Assembly (NCBI RefSeq): GCF_000400715.1
Contig: NZ_KE007347.1
Location: 753,680-817,679, forward strand
From: Acinetobacter genomosp. 15BJ
GTDB taxonomy: Bacteria > Pseudomonadota > Gammaproteobacteria > Pseudomonadales > Moraxellaceae
Direction: 5' to 3'
DNA length: 64,000 nt
In this document: positions 25,436-35,858 of the stretch, piece by piece
How the letters are laid out: every line of letters starts with the position of its first letter
Numbering within the stretch: position 1 is the stretch's first letter
The notes under the pieces: model-generated
The model's input: the letters and a program-made list of their open reading frames with translations, nothing else
What the model was told of the DNA's origin: nothing
Database searches by the model: none
Program-made: the position numbers and the translations under genes

Positions 25436-26226
25436 TGGACTATCAAAATATTATTGTAGAAGAAAAGAATGCTGTTGGTTATTTAACCTTTAATCGACCA
25501 AAGGCACTGAATAGTTTTAACGTGGATATGCACCGTGAAGTCGCTGAGGTCTTGGGCTTTTGGAGTAAAAACCAAGATATTCGTTGTGTAGTGATTAGTG
25601 GTGAAGGTCGTGGTTTCTGCGCAGGACAAGATCTTGGCGATCGTGTGGTTGATCCAAATGCTGCAGCCCCTGATTTAGGTTACTCGATTGAAACCTACTA
25701 TAACCCGCTGATCAAAATGATTGTCAATATGCCCAAGCCTGTGATCTGTGCGGTAAATGGTGTGGCAGCCGGTGCAGGTGCAAATATTGCTTTGGCTTGT
25801 GATTTGGTCGTCGCAGCGAAATCTGCCAATTTTGTACAAGCATTTTGTCGTTTAGGTCTGGTTCCTGACTCAGGTGGAACATGGTTTCTGCCACGTGCGG
25901 TAGGTCAAGCCCGTGCAATGGGTCTGGCTTTACTGGGAGATAAACTTCCTGCGGAAACCGCAAAAGAATGGGGCATGATTTGGGATGTTGCCGAAGATGC
26001 TGAGCTGAAATCAAAAGTCACTGAACTGGCAGAACGTTTAGCCAAACAGCCTACCTTTGGCCTATCACTGATCAAAAAAGCCATCCATCAATCCAGTAAT
26101 AACAGCTTTGATGAACAGATGTTCTTGGAGCGAGATTTACAACGTATCGCAGGACGCTCAGAAGATTATCGTGAAGGTGTGCAAGCTTTCATGAATAAGC
26201 GTGAGCCTGACTTTCAGGGACGTTAA
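25435..26226 (+). CDS. paaG: Ring-1,2-epoxyphenylacetyl-CoA isomerase PaaG
   Basis: Crotonase-fold isomerase that converts the ring epoxide to oxepin-CoA and also shifts a double bond later in the pathway. It has 263 residues. Diagnostic segments are GEGRGFCAGQDLGDRVVDPN and GVAAGAGANIALACDLVVAA, followed by FCRLGLVPDSGGTWFLPRAV with an aspartate where hydratases have the second glutamate. Two adjacent ATGs (25432, 25435) are possible; the second is six bases from GAGG, the first overlaps the paaF stop. Confidence 0.94.
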   Translation: MDYQNIIVEEKNAVGYLTFNRPKALNSFNVDMHREVAEVLGFWSKNQDIRCVVISGEGRGFCAGQDLGDRVVDPNAAAPDLGYSIETYYNPLIKMIVNMPKPVICAVNGVAAGAGANIALACDLVVAAKSANFVQAFCRLGLVPDSGGTWFLPRAVGQARAMGLALLGDKLPAETAKEWGMIWDVAEDAELKSKVTELAERLAKQPTFGLSLIKKAIHQSSNNSFDEQMFLERDLQRIAGRSEDYREGVQAFMNKREPDFQGR

Positions 26227-26228
26227 GC

Positions 26229-27767
26229 ATGATGAATCTAGATTTGTCTCATGCCAAAATTGCGGTGATTGGCTCAGGAACAATGGGGATCGGTATTGCT
26301 CAATTGGCGATGGTCAATGGTCATTCGACTGTTCTCTATGATCTCGATCGTGAAAAGACCAAACAGGCGGTTGATGGATTGCATCAGACCTTCGCGAAGT
26401 TGACAGAAAAAGGCAAGCTAACCTCTGAGCAGGCACAGCAGGCACTTTCACGTTTGACCATTGCTGATCAAATCGCAGCATTGGCAAATGTCGATTTGGT
26501 GATAGAAGCTGTAGTTGAAAAGCTGGAAGTGAAACAATCTTTGTTCAAGCAGCTGGCGACGATTTGTAATGACCAAACGATTTTAGCCACCAATACCTCA
26601 TCTATTTCTGTGACAGCAATTGCGTCTGCTGTTCCACACCCTGAACGTGTGGTTGGACTGCATTTCTTTAATCCTGCACCTGTGATGAAGTTGGTCGAAA
26701 TTGTACAGGGTTTAAAAACAACGGAAGTTTTATGTCAGTCATTAAGAACGCTCATGCTGGCTTGGAACAAAATTCCTGTGTTAACTAAGTCAACGCCAGG
26801 ATTTATTGTCAATCGTATTGCCCGTCCGTTTTATGCAGAAGCATTTCGCGCCTTGCAAGAACAGGTCACAACATATGATCAACTCGACTATGCCTTAAAG
26901 CAATGTGGTGGTTTTGCGATGGGACCGTGTGAGTTAACTGATTTAATTGGGCAAGATGTTAATTTCTCAGTCACTCAAAGTGTTTATGAAGCCTTCTTTT
27001 ATGAACCGCGTTATCGTCCAAGCCTGATTCAGAAAGAATTGGTTGATGCTGGTACATGGGGACGTAAATCAAAGCAAGGCTTTTATCGCTATGATGAAAA
27101 AAATCAGTATGCGACTTTTCAGCTTCAGCTTATTACTGCGCCGTCTTTTCATGCTGATGTTCAAGTCAAAGGTACATGGGCTCAATGTCCGCATTTATTA
27201 GAACGTCTGGGCTTAAGTCGTGCTTTAGCAAGCAATGAAAATATCATCCAAATTGATGATGTTGATTTGCGTCTAAGTCATGGAGAATCTGTCAATATCG
27301 ATTATCCAAATCGTAAAACGGTATTGATGGATTGGCATCATCATTTTGAACAGGCACAGGCGGTGGTTCTTAGCCATAACCATCTTTGCCAAGCGGATGA
27401 TCTTGCAACTGTTGAGGATTTCTTTGCCCAATCCCAGATCAAGGTACTTTGGATCAGTGATCATCCAGCACTATTAACCTTGCGTACTATTGTTTTACTG
27501 ATTAATGAAGCCTGTGAAGCAAGTCTGCATGGTGTTGCGAGTATGGAAGATATTGATAATGCCATGAAATATGGAGTGAACTATCCTAAAGGGCCGTATC
27601 AATGGATGATGCAATTGGGTGCTGAATACGTCTTGGCAACACTAAACAATTTATATGCCATCTATGGCGAAGAAAAATATCGTGCAAGTCTTTATCTCAA
27701 ACAATACGTGGCGAAGCAGCAGTGTATTCGCACTGATTATTCAAAAGATTTAAAAGCCTTTGCATAG
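26229..27767 (+). CDS. paaH: 3-hydroxyadipyl-CoA dehydrogenase PaaH
   Basis: NAD-dependent oxidation of 3-hydroxyadipyl-CoA to 3-oxoadipyl-CoA. The 512 residues have an N-terminal Rossmann fold (VIGSGTMGIGIAQLAMVNGH), the catalytic region VGLHFFNPAPVMKLVEIVQG, a helical domain (PGFIVNRIARPFYAEAFRAL), then a second helical repeat near the C-terminus (ALLTLRTIVLLINEACEASL, NYPKGPYQWMMQLG). The protein is some 35 residues longer than E. coli PaaH, with the extra length in the poorly conserved middle. A second ATG is one codon in. No paaI gene separates it from paaJ. Confidence 0.94.
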   Translation: MMNLDLSHAKIAVIGSGTMGIGIAQLAMVNGHSTVLYDLDREKTKQAVDGLHQTFAKLTEKGKLTSEQAQQALSRLTIADQIAALANVDLVIEAVVEKLEVKQSLFKQLATICNDQTILATNTSSISVTAIASAVPHPERVVGLHFFNPAPVMKLVEIVQGLKTTEVLCQSLRTLMLAWNKIPVLTKSTPGFIVNRIARPFYAEAFRALQEQVTTYDQLDYALKQCGGFAMGPCELTDLIGQDVNFSVTQSVYEAFFYEPRYRPSLIQKELVDAGTWGRKSKQGFYRYDEKNQYATFQLQLITAPSFHADVQVKGTWAQCPHLLERLGLSRALASNENIIQIDDVDLRLSHGESVNIDYPNRKTVLMDWHHHFEQAQAVVLSHNHLCQADDLATVEDFFAQSQIKVLWISDHPALLTLRTIVLLINEACEASLHGVASMEDIDNAMKYGVNYPKGPYQWMMQLGAEYVLATLNNLYAIYGEEKYRASLYLKQYVAKQQCIRTDYSKDLKAFA

Positions 27768-27779
27768 ACAGGAGTCAAC

Positions 27780-28991
27780 ATGGAAGACGTTTTAATTTGC
27801 GATTTTATTCGTACCCCAATTGGTCGCTATGCAGGTGCATTAAGTTCAGTGCGTACTGATGATCTTGCGGCATTGCCGATTAAATATTTAAAAGAAAAGC
27901 ATGCTGATTTACCTTGGCAAGAATTGGATGAAGTGTTTTTAGGCTGTGCCAATCAAGCGGGTGAAGATAACCGTAATGTGGCGCGTATGGCAACCTTATT
28001 GGCTGGTTTACCTGAAGCTGTTCCTGCAATGACAGTGAATCGTTTATGTGCATCTGGTTTAGATGCAGTCGGTTTGGCAGCACGTTCAATTAAATCTGGC
28101 GAGTCTCAATTTGTACTGGCAGGTGGCGTGGAGTCAATGAGCCGAGCGCCCTTTGTTCAAGCCAAGCCAACAGAAGCATTTGGACGCAGTCCGGAAATAT
28201 TTGATACCACGATTGGCTGGCGTTTTATTAATAAAAAGATGAAAGCCGAATATGGCACCGACAGCATGCCTGAAACGGCTGAGAATGTGGCTGAGAAATA
28301 CCAGATTAGCCGACAAGATCAGGATGAGTTTGCGATTCGTAGTCAACAAAAAGTGGCAGTGGCGCAACAAAATGGTTTTTTTACAGATGAAATCTTGCCC
28401 GTTGAACTGGTCGATCGTAAAAAGAACATCACCATTTTTAGCCAAGATGAGCATCCAAGAGCAGAGACTAGCCTAGAGGGTTTGGCAAAACTCAAAGCCC
28501 CATTCCGTAAAGAGGGTGGTTCAGTCACTGCGGGCAATGCATCTGGTGTCAATGATGGTTCGGCTTGTGTGTTATTGACCAATCGTCAGTTTGCCGATAG
28601 CCACGGATTAAAACCTTTGGCACGTGTGGTCGCGATTGCAAGTGCAGGTGTTGAGCCAAAATATATGGGCATTGGACCTGTGCCAGCAGTTCAGAAACTT
28701 TTAAAACAAACAGGTCTTCGCTTAGATCAAATGGATGTGATTGAGCTGAACGAGGCATTTGCAGCCCAGTCTTTGGCATGTATGCGTGAGTTGGGTTTAA
28801 AAGATGATGATGCACGTGTTAATCCGAACGGTGGCGCGATTGCCCTTGGACATCCACTGGGTATGAGCGGAACTCGTTTGGTGATTACCGCCACCAGAGA
28901 ATTAAAAAGACGTGGTGGTCAATATGCACTGTGCACCATGTGTGTTGGTGTCGGCCAAGGTGTGGCCCTTATTTTAGAAAATTTAAATTAA
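27780..28991 (+). CDS. paaJ: 3-oxoadipyl-CoA/3-oxo-5,6-dehydrosuberyl-CoA thiolase PaaJ
   Basis: Thiolase that cleaves 3-oxo-5,6-dehydrosuberyl-CoA and 3-oxoadipyl-CoA, releasing acetyl-CoA and finally succinyl-CoA. The 403 residues show the acyl-accepting cysteine in [16 protein letters not shown], the glutamate/asparagine region [19 protein letters not shown], the histidine in [17 protein letters not shown] and the C-terminal cysteine in [20 protein letters not shown] lies before the ATG. A closely related thiolase (PcaF) acts in the beta-ketoadipate pathway, but the paa context decides the name. Confidence 0.95.
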   Translation: MEDVLICDFIRTPIGRYAGALSSVRTDDLAALPIKYLKEKHADLPWQELDEVFLGCANQAGEDNRNVARMATLLAGLPEAVPAMTVNRLCASGLDAVGLAARSIKSGESQFVLAGGVESMSRAPFVQAKPTEAFGRSPEIFDTTIGWRFINKKMKAEYGTDSMPETAENVAEKYQISRQDQDEFAIRSQQKVAVAQQNGFFTDEILPVELVDRKKNITIFSQDEHPRAETSLEGLAKLKAPFRKEGGSVTAGNASGVNDGSACVLLTNRQFADSHGLKPLARVVAIASAGVEPKYMGIGPVPAVQKLLKQTGLRLDQMDVIELNEAFAAQSLACMRELGLKDDDARVNPNGGAIALGHPLGMSGTRLVITATRELKRRGGQYALCTMCVGVGQGVALILENLN

Positions 28992-29033
28992 TGTAGATGG
29001 TTCTCGTGTAATAACGACATAGGAGATACGGCA

Positions 29034-30323
29034 GTGGATAGCCAAATTATAGATAATGTAGAAAAAATGACGCTAGCGGAGTTGCGAGCACTTCAAACCA
29101 AACGGTTAAAGGAAACATTGACCTATGTCTATGCCAATAGCCCGGTGTACAAGAAAAAGTTCGATGATGCTGGTGTACATCCCGATGACTTTGTAACATT
29201 GGATGATCTCGCAAAGTTTCCATTTACCACCAAACAGGATCTAAGAGATAACTATCCGTTTGGTATGTTTGCTGTGCCTCAGGAACAAATTGTCCGTTTA
29301 CATGCTTCTTCTGGGACAACAGGCAAACCCACCGTCGTTGGATATACCCAAAAAGATATTCATACTTGGTCAGATATCGTGGCGCGTTGCCTACGTATGG
29401 CAGGTCTAAGTGCCAAGGATATGATTCAGGTTGCCTATGGTTATGGTTTATTTACTGGTGGTTTAGGCGCACATTATGGTGCGGAGCGCTTGGGTGCAAC
29501 CGTGATTCCGATGTCAGGTGGTCAAACCGAAAAACAGGTTCAACTGATTCAGGACTTTAAACCGACAGCGATTATGGTGACGCCATCATACTGTGTGAGC
29601 ATTATTGAAAAACTAGAGCAACAGTTGGGTAGTGCACGAAATACCTCTTTAAAAGTCGGTATTTTTGGTGCTGAACCTTGGACAAATGAGCTACGCCGTG
29701 AAATCGAAGAGCGTTTGAATATCAAGGCATTAGATATTTACGGCTTATCTGAGATCATGGGTCCTAGTGTTGCGATGCAGTGCCTGAATGAAGGTGAAGG
29801 CTTAACCATTTGGGAAGATCATTTTTATCCTGAGATCATTAATCCTGAAACAGGTGAAGTGTGTAAGGATGGTGAATTGGGCGAACTGGTATTCACTACC
29901 ATTACTAAAGAAGGTTTGCCGATTATCCGCTATCGTACCCGCGATTTGACTCGTTTATTGGCAGGTCAGAACATGGCGATGCGTCGTATGGACAAGATTG
30001 TAGGGCGTAGTGATGATATGCTGATTATTCGCGGGGTAAATGTATTTCCAACTCAAATTGAAGAACAAATTCTTCAAGTGCCAAGTTTAGTGCCGAATTA
30101 TGAAATTCTGGTCGCGAAGAAAGGGCATATGGATACTTTGCATATCCGCACAGAAATGTGTCATAACTGTGATCAGCAAGCACAGCAACTGGCTCAGCAG
30201 CTGATGCAACGGATAAAAACCATGATTGGGATTTCAGTCACGGTGGAAGTAGTGAATGAACTGACTTTGCCTCGCTCTGAAGGTAAAGCAAAACGAGTAA
30301 TCGATATGCGTCAGATTGCTTAA
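29034..30323 (+). CDS. paaK: Phenylacetate-CoA ligase PaaK
   Basis: First step of the pathway: ATP-dependent activation of phenylacetate to phenylacetyl-CoA. The 429 residues begin at a GTG eight bases after AGGAG. The AMP-binding P-loop is RLHASSGTTGKPTVVGYT, the aryl-binding region is YGYGLFTGGLGAHYGAERLG, the adenylate motif is YGLSEIMGPSVAMQC, and the C-terminal domain opens with VGRSDDMLIIRGVNVFPTQI. The lysine for the first half reaction lies in PRSEGKAKRV near the end. No in-frame ATG is better placed. Confidence 0.95.
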   Translation: MDSQIIDNVEKMTLAELRALQTKRLKETLTYVYANSPVYKKKFDDAGVHPDDFVTLDDLAKFPFTTKQDLRDNYPFGMFAVPQEQIVRLHASSGTTGKPTVVGYTQKDIHTWSDIVARCLRMAGLSAKDMIQVAYGYGLFTGGLGAHYGAERLGATVIPMSGGQTEKQVQLIQDFKPTAIMVTPSYCVSIIEKLEQQLGSARNTSLKVGIFGAEPWTNELRREIEERLNIKALDIYGLSEIMGPSVAMQCLNEGEGLTIWEDHFYPEIINPETGEVCKDGELGELVFTTITKEGLPIIRYRTRDLTRLLAGQNMAMRRMDKIVGRSDDMLIIRGVNVFPTQIEEQILQVPSLVPNYEILVAKKGHMDTLHIRTEMCHNCDQQAQQLAQQLMQRIKTMIGISVTVEVVNELTLPRSEGKAKRVIDMRQIA

Positions 30324-30333
30324 CATTATGATC

Positions 30334-30362
30334 ATTCAGGGTATAGAATCTATATCCTGAAT
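30334..30362. repeat. Inverted repeat between paaK and paaX
   Basis: ATTCAGGGTATAG and CTATATCCTGAAT pair over 13 positions with one mismatch (G-U possible in RNA) around a three-base loop. The hairpin lacks a T-run, so it may be an attenuator, an RNA-processing site or a dyad operator for PaaX rather than a simple terminator. Confidence 0.65.
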
Positions 30363-30377
30363 CTTAAACGCTAAGAC

Positions 30378-31343
30378 ATGGGTATGAGTGTAAAATTACA
30401 GCAAATTATTGATTCGATTATTAAGAATGAGACCTTAAGCGGAACCTCGCTGATTTCTACTATTTTTGGAGATTCAGTCCTGCATCGAGGGGGCAACATC
30501 AGCCTTGCAAGCTTGATTCAGCTAATGGAGCTTTTTGATTTTAATGATCGTGCTGTAAGGACTTCAGTTTTCCGTCTAGTGAAAAGTGATTGGTTAGGTT
30601 CAGATAAAATTGGTAGAACCAGCTTTTATCGGATTACCGATGCCAGTCGAGCAAAATATTTGCAAGCAGAGCAACGGATTTATAATGATCAGATGAAGGA
30701 ATGGGATCACTCTTGGGATCTGATTCTAATGTCGAGTCTGGATAGTGACAATAAAGCATTTTTAAAGAAAGAGTTGGAATGGTTAGGCTTTGCCAATATT
30801 TCAACCAATCTTATGGCTTATCCGGGTTCGAATCGTCTACAACTACAAAAGCTGTTGGTTGACTTAAATATGAGTGAACAGGTGGTGGTGTTTAAGGCCG
30901 AGACCTTACAGCTGTTTAATAACTCAACTGACACTATTAGTCGTATGTTAGAAACCAATTGGCCGATTGATGAGTTACGTCAACGCTATCTGCAGTTCTT
31001 GGATATGTTTAGAGAAATTGGCGTAATTTTGATGCAGGAAGACGAAAGCATTGAACCACTTCAAGCTTTTCAGATTCGGACCTTATTGATTCATTACTAT
31101 CGTCGTATTTTACTCAAAGATCCTGCATTGCCCTTAGAACTATTATCCGCGGACTGGCCCGCAGTCAATGCCCGTACATTATCCATGAACATTTACAAAA
31201 AAGTCTTTGAAGCGGCTGATGACTATTTCTTATCGGTTGCGGCAACATCCGAAGGGCCAATGCCAAATGCGACTGCACCTTTCTGGCGTCGTTTTGGCGG
31301 CTTAACCCAAAGTAATGAGAGATTGAGTCATGCCTTGCTATAG
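30378..31343 (+). CDS. paaX: PaaX, phenylacetyl-CoA-responsive repressor
   Basis: Transcription repressor of the paa operons, released by phenylacetyl-CoA. The 321 residues have an N-terminal winged helix (SGTSLISTIFGDSVLHRGGN, then VRTSVFRLVKSDWLGSDKIG) and the PaaX C-terminal domain (WDHSWDLILMS, FRIxTLLIHYYRR-type segment). A second ATG two codons in is equally plausible; neither has a strong ribosome site. It is the last regulator gene in the operon and overlaps paaY by 14 bases, as paaX and paaY are paired in E. coli. Confidence 0.94.
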   Translation: MGMSVKLQQIIDSIIKNETLSGTSLISTIFGDSVLHRGGNISLASLIQLMELFDFNDRAVRTSVFRLVKSDWLGSDKIGRTSFYRITDASRAKYLQAEQRIYNDQMKEWDHSWDLILMSSLDSDNKAFLKKELEWLGFANISTNLMAYPGSNRLQLQKLLVDLNMSEQVVVFKAETLQLFNNSTDTISRMLETNWPIDELRQRYLQFLDMFREIGVILMQEDESIEPLQAFQIRTLLIHYYRRILLKDPALPLELLSADWPAVNARTLSMNIYKKVFEAADDYFLSVAATSEGPMPNATAPFWRRFGGLTQSNERLSHALL

Positions 31344-31932
31344 CATTGATGGGGTGATTCCTGTGGTTCACCCTAGTGCATTTGTTCATCCCACGGCAGT
31401 TTTAATTGGTGATGTGATTATTGAAGCTGGGGTTTATATTGGTCCTTTTGCTTCATTGCGTGCGGACTTTGGTCGTGTTCATATCCAAGCAAATGCCAAT
31501 GTACAGGACAGTTGTACCATTCATGGTTTTCCGCAAAGTATCACCCTGATTGAAGAAATGGGACATATTGGTCATGCTGCGATTTTGCATGGTTGCCGTA
31601 TTGGTAAAAATGTCTTGATTGGCATGAATAGTGTGATTCTGGATTATGCAGAAATTGGTGAAAACACCATTATTGGTGCAAACAGTTTAGTCAAAACCAA
31701 AGATGTGATTCCTGCCAATGTACTGGCAATCGGAAGCCCTGCAAAAGTTGTGCGAGATTTAACAGAACAAGAACGCACATGGAAAATTAAAGGGACCCAA
31801 GAATATATCCAATTGGCACAGCGTTGTTTAAACAGCATGATAGAGGTTATGCCTTTAGTGGAAAATTCACCTAAACGTAAGACCTATCAAGATTTTCACT
31901 CTGCTCACCAAATCAAGCCAACAACAGCATAA
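31330..31932 (+). CDS. paaY: PaaY, hexapeptide-repeat thioesterase
   Basis: Trimeric gamma-carbonic-anhydrase-like protein that hydrolyses stalled or inhibitory CoA esters made by the phenylacetate pathway. The 200 residues are a left-handed beta-helix (IGDVIIEAGVYIGPFASLRA) with metal-binding histidines in ANVQDSCTIHGFP and HIGHAAILHGCRIG, and a C-terminal helix. In this cluster, which has no paaI, it is the only visible proofreading thioesterase. The start overlaps paaX. Confidence 0.93.
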   Translation: MPCYSIDGVIPVVHPSAFVHPTAVLIGDVIIEAGVYIGPFASLRADFGRVHIQANANVQDSCTIHGFPQSITLIEEMGHIGHAAILHGCRIGKNVLIGMNSVILDYAEIGENTIIGANSLVKTKDVIPANVLAIGSPAKVVRDLTEQERTWKIKGTQEYIQLAQRCLNSMIEVMPLVENSPKRKTYQDFHSAHQIKPTTA

Positions 31933-32147
31933 ATAGAACATTTGAGCTGATCAATTTCTTTTGAACTTCAGCGATAACAAGACATCAAAAAGCAACAGTT
32001 TGTTTTTAAATATTAGTTGATGATGAAGTGTAAATTTTTCTACTTTTTAAGTTAGAAAAATACAGGAAAGCATTTTTCACTACATTTTTGGATATAAATC
32101 GGCCTAAAAGTGAAGACTTTATTTAAGGAAATACAAAGAGGTTAATG

Positions 32148-33602
32148 ATGTCTATTTTAACAAAAGAAATTTGGGATCAAAAATTATTTCGTGGAACATG
32201 GCAATCCGCCAAAAACGGTTATCAAGTAGTTGAAGTTGCGACAGGTGAGTCCTTAGGACAGATTGGTTATGCAGATGCATCCGATGTGGTCGAGGCGGCT
32301 CAGCAAGCCAAGATTGCACAAAAGCAATGGTGGGCACTGAGTTATCAAGAGCGTCAGGCGGTTTTTGAGCGAGCAGTTCAGATTCTAACTGAGCATCAGG
32401 CTGAAATTATCGAATGGCTGGTCAAAGAAAGTGGTTCGCTACAATTAAAAGCTGGTTTTGAGGTTAATATCTCGATACAGGTATTAAAGCATTGTATTGC
32501 TTTGCCAGCAGCGGATCAGGGCACATTATTGCCAACTACGGCAGGTAAACTGAGTTTGGCCAAGCGAGTGCCTTTAGGTGTGGTTGGTGTGATTTCACCA
32601 TTTAATTTTCCGTTGTATCTTGCGTTACGTGCGGTTGCACCCGCATTGGCGCTCGGAAATGCGGTGATCTTGAAACCTGATGAACGCACTGCTGTCTGTA
32701 GCGGTTATGCAATTGCCCGTATTTTTGAATTGGCGGGTTTACCACAAGGACTGCTACATGTACTGCCTGGTGGTGCTGAAGTGGGCGAAGCACTGACCTT
32801 AGATAAAAATATTGCCAGTATTCAATTTACCGGTTCTACCCATGTGGGTCGTATTGTGGGTGCCAATGCAGCCAAAACACTGAAAAAAGTATCGCTTGAG
32901 TTAGGCGGTAAAAACTCACTGATTATTCTTGACGATGCCGATATTGAGCTTGCGGCAGAGAATATCGCGTGGGGTGCTTTTTTGCATTCGGGTCAAATTT
33001 GTATGACCTCTGGAAAAATCCTGATTCAGGAAAAGATCTATCATCAAGTCAAACAACGTGTGATTGAAAAGGTCAAAAATTTTGTGGTGGGCAATCCATT
33101 GAATGCGGATGTCACGATTGGCCCTTTGATTAATGCTAAGCAATCGCAACGAGTTGAGCAGTTGGTCAATGAAGCAATTGCACATGGCGCTAAACTGGAA
33201 ATTGGTGGACAGGCCAATGGTGTTTTCTTTGAACCAACGGTCTTAGCTGATGTAAAACAGGACAATCCAATTTTTGCTGAGGAAATTTTCGGTCCTGTTG
33301 CCGTCCTTATTCCTTTTAGCACGGATGAACAGGCAATTGAACTTGCGAATGATGGAGATTATGGGCTTTCGGCGGGTATTATTACAGCCAATGTTGGGCG
33401 TGGCATGCAGCTTGGTCAGCAACTGAATGTAGGTTTATTGCATATCAATGATCAAACCGTGAATGATGAAACGGTGAATCCTTTTGGTGGCTTTGGTGCA
33501 TCAGGCAATGGTACACGTATTGGTGGACCTGCGAATGCGGATGAATTTACCCAATGGCAATGGATGACCATTCAGGCGCAAGCGCCACATTATCCATTCT
33601 AA
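32148..33602 (+). CDS. NAD(P)-dependent aldehyde dehydrogenase, probably aromatic
   Basis: A 484-residue aldehyde dehydrogenase. Visible motifs are GVISPFNFPLYLALRAVAPA, the nucleotide-binding FTGSTHVGRIVG, the catalytic glutamate in SLELGGKNSLIIL and the nucleophile cysteine in FLHSGQICMTSG, closing with VNPFGGFGASGNGTRIGG. It most resembles benzaldehyde, vanillin and hydroxybenzaldehyde dehydrogenases. With pobA nearby, oxidation of 4-hydroxybenzaldehyde to 4-hydroxybenzoate is a natural guess, but benzaldehyde or a cinnamate-derived aldehyde is also possible. AGAGG precedes two adjacent ATGs, and the second fits spacing better. The 215 bases upstream hold a weak TTTTTCTA / TAGAAAAA dyad and no gene. 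Confidence 0.85.
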   Translation: MSILTKEIWDQKLFRGTWQSAKNGYQVVEVATGESLGQIGYADASDVVEAAQQAKIAQKQWWALSYQERQAVFERAVQILTEHQAEIIEWLVKESGSLQLKAGFEVNISIQVLKHCIALPAADQGTLLPTTAGKLSLAKRVPLGVVGVISPFNFPLYLALRAVAPALALGNAVILKPDERTAVCSGYAIARIFELAGLPQGLLHVLPGGAEVGEALTLDKNIASIQFTGSTHVGRIVGANAAKTLKKVSLELGGKNSLIILDDADIELAAENIAWGAFLHSGQICMTSGKILIQEKIYHQVKQRVIEKVKNFVVGNPLNADVTIGPLINAKQSQRVEQLVNEAIAHGAKLEIGGQANGVFFEPTVLADVKQDNPIFAEEIFGPVAVLIPFSTDEQAIELANDGDYGLSAGIITANVGRGMQLGQQLNVGLLHINDQTVNDETVNPFGGFGASGNGTRIGGPANADEFTQWQWMTIQAQAPHYPF

Positions 33603-33625
33603 GCAAGTTTGAAAATTCCTTCTGA

Positions 33626-33651
33626 TTTGTCCCTGAAACTTTAGGGACAAA
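33626..33651. repeat. Perfect 9-base inverted repeat between the convergent ALDH and pobR genes
   Basis: TTTGTCCCT and AGGGACAAA around an eight-base loop, in the 54 bases between the two stop codons. It probably terminates one or both transcripts, although the T-tract is poor. The first seven bases of each arm equal those of the dyad in the pobR promoter region. Confidence 0.75.
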
Positions 33652-33656
33652 TGCTT

Positions 33657-34472
33657 CTAAATCACATTACGAAGCTCATTGGCAGTGTTGCGTAGTAGCG
33701 GTAAAATCTGTTCCACTAAATAATCCTCTTGTACACGATTGGTCTGTGACATGCAGTTTAGGGCGGCAATCGCTTTTCCTTGAGCATTGATCACAGGCAC
33801 GGCAATTGCGATGACACCGAGTTCATGCTCTTCTTTAGAGAGGCAATAATCTGCTCGTGAAATGCCTTTTAGCACCTCAAAGAATTTGCTTTCATCCGTT
33901 ATGGTAAAAGGGGTTAAACGCTTTAATCCATAGTTTTTGACCCAATCGCGCTGAGTCTGCTCAGATAATGCTGCCAATAATACTTTACCTGTTGAAGTTG
34001 CGTGTGCAGGTAGGCGATTGCCTAAATGCATGCCATAAGGGCTCACGCGGAGATTATCTTGTTGAGGTAGATAACTACGAACGATCGGTACCACTTCGTT
34101 ATCATCTAAAACCACCAATGAAAAGGTTAATGAGGTTTGTGCAGATAAAAGATTGAGAAAGGATTGGGCAATTTTAGGTAGATGTGCTGAACTTAAATAA
34201 GAACTTGAGAAACGTAACACACGATGAGTCAGCCAATAATAATGTTCATCTGTGTCTAAATAGCCTAAATATTTTAAAGTTTTAAGATAACGCCGTGCTG
34301 CTGTTCGACTGATCCCAGTCCGTTCAGCCACTTGAGTGACATTTAAACGTTGTCGATCAACCCCAAAAGCCTCCAGTAAAGCGAGCCCTTTGGCCAAACC
34401 AGCAATGTAATCTTCCTGACGGATCTGTTCATGCAAATTGGGGTGCTCTAACACAGCATCAACCTTAACCAT
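33657..34472 (-). CDS. pobR: PobR, IclR-type activator of pobA
   Basis: Activator that responds to 4-hydroxybenzoate and switches on pobA. Starting at MVKVDAVLEH it has 271 residues, the length of ADP1 PobR. The frame is open 30 codons further upstream, but those would cover the operator region. An IclR winged helix occupies about 20-85 (LNVTQVAERTGISRTAARRY), followed by the effector domain (LPAHATSTGKVLLAAL, then CLSKEEHELGVIAIAVPV). GGAA lies seven bases before the ATG. The divergent pobA gene starts 140 bases away. IclR-type PobR is the Acinetobacter form; in Pseudomonas it is AraC-type. Confidence 0.95.
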   Translation of the reverse strand: MVKVDAVLEHPNLHEQIRQEDYIAGLAKGLALLEAFGVDRQRLNVTQVAERTGISRTAARRYLKTLKYLGYLDTDEHYYWLTHRVLRFSSSYLSSAHLPKIAQSFLNLLSAQTSLTFSLVVLDDNEVVPIVRSYLPQQDNLRVSPYGMHLGNRLPAHATSTGKVLLAALSEQTQRDWVKNYGLKRLTPFTITDESKFFEVLKGISRADYCLSKEEHELGVIAIAVPVINAQGKAIAALNCMSQTNRVQEDYLVEQILPLLRNTANELRNVI

Positions 34473-34498
34473 GTTTCCATTCCTGTTATTGTGATGTT

Positions 34499-34519
34499 TT
34501 TGTCCGCTATTCGGACAAA
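34499..34519. promoter_or_regulatory. Candidate PobR operator dyad
   Basis: Perfect inverted repeat TTTGTCCG / CGGACAAA with a five-base spacer in the pobR-pobA intergenic region, 27 bases upstream of pobR and about 93 upstream of pobA. IclR-type regulators such as PobR and PcaU bind dyads of this kind in divergent promoters, so this is the best visible operator candidate. No footprint can be inferred beyond that. Confidence 0.6.
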
Positions 34520-34585
34520 TGAAATGATAAACGGTTCTTTTCGACTTGGCTATATCGTGCACAAAACTTAAAAGCAGTAAGTTAA

Positions 34586-35797
<1,212 letters not shown>

Positions 35798-35840
35798 ATC
35801 GTAATTCAGATATTTTTCAGCACATTGAATTGATAACGAT
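35798..35840. repeat. Imperfect hairpin directly after pobA
   Basis: ATCGTAATTCA can pair with TGAATT...ACGAT (four-base bulge) across a 17-base loop, followed by TTTTC. It may be a weak terminator between pobA and the alpha/beta hydrolase gene. Confidence 0.35.
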
Positions 35841-35858
35841 TTTCAAAATTTAAACAAG

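Noticed and set aside
32030..32075. TTTTTCTA / TAGAAAAA dyad upstream of the aldehyde dehydrogenase gene
   Set aside because: Composed almost only of A and T in an AT-rich region; too weak to call an operator or terminator.
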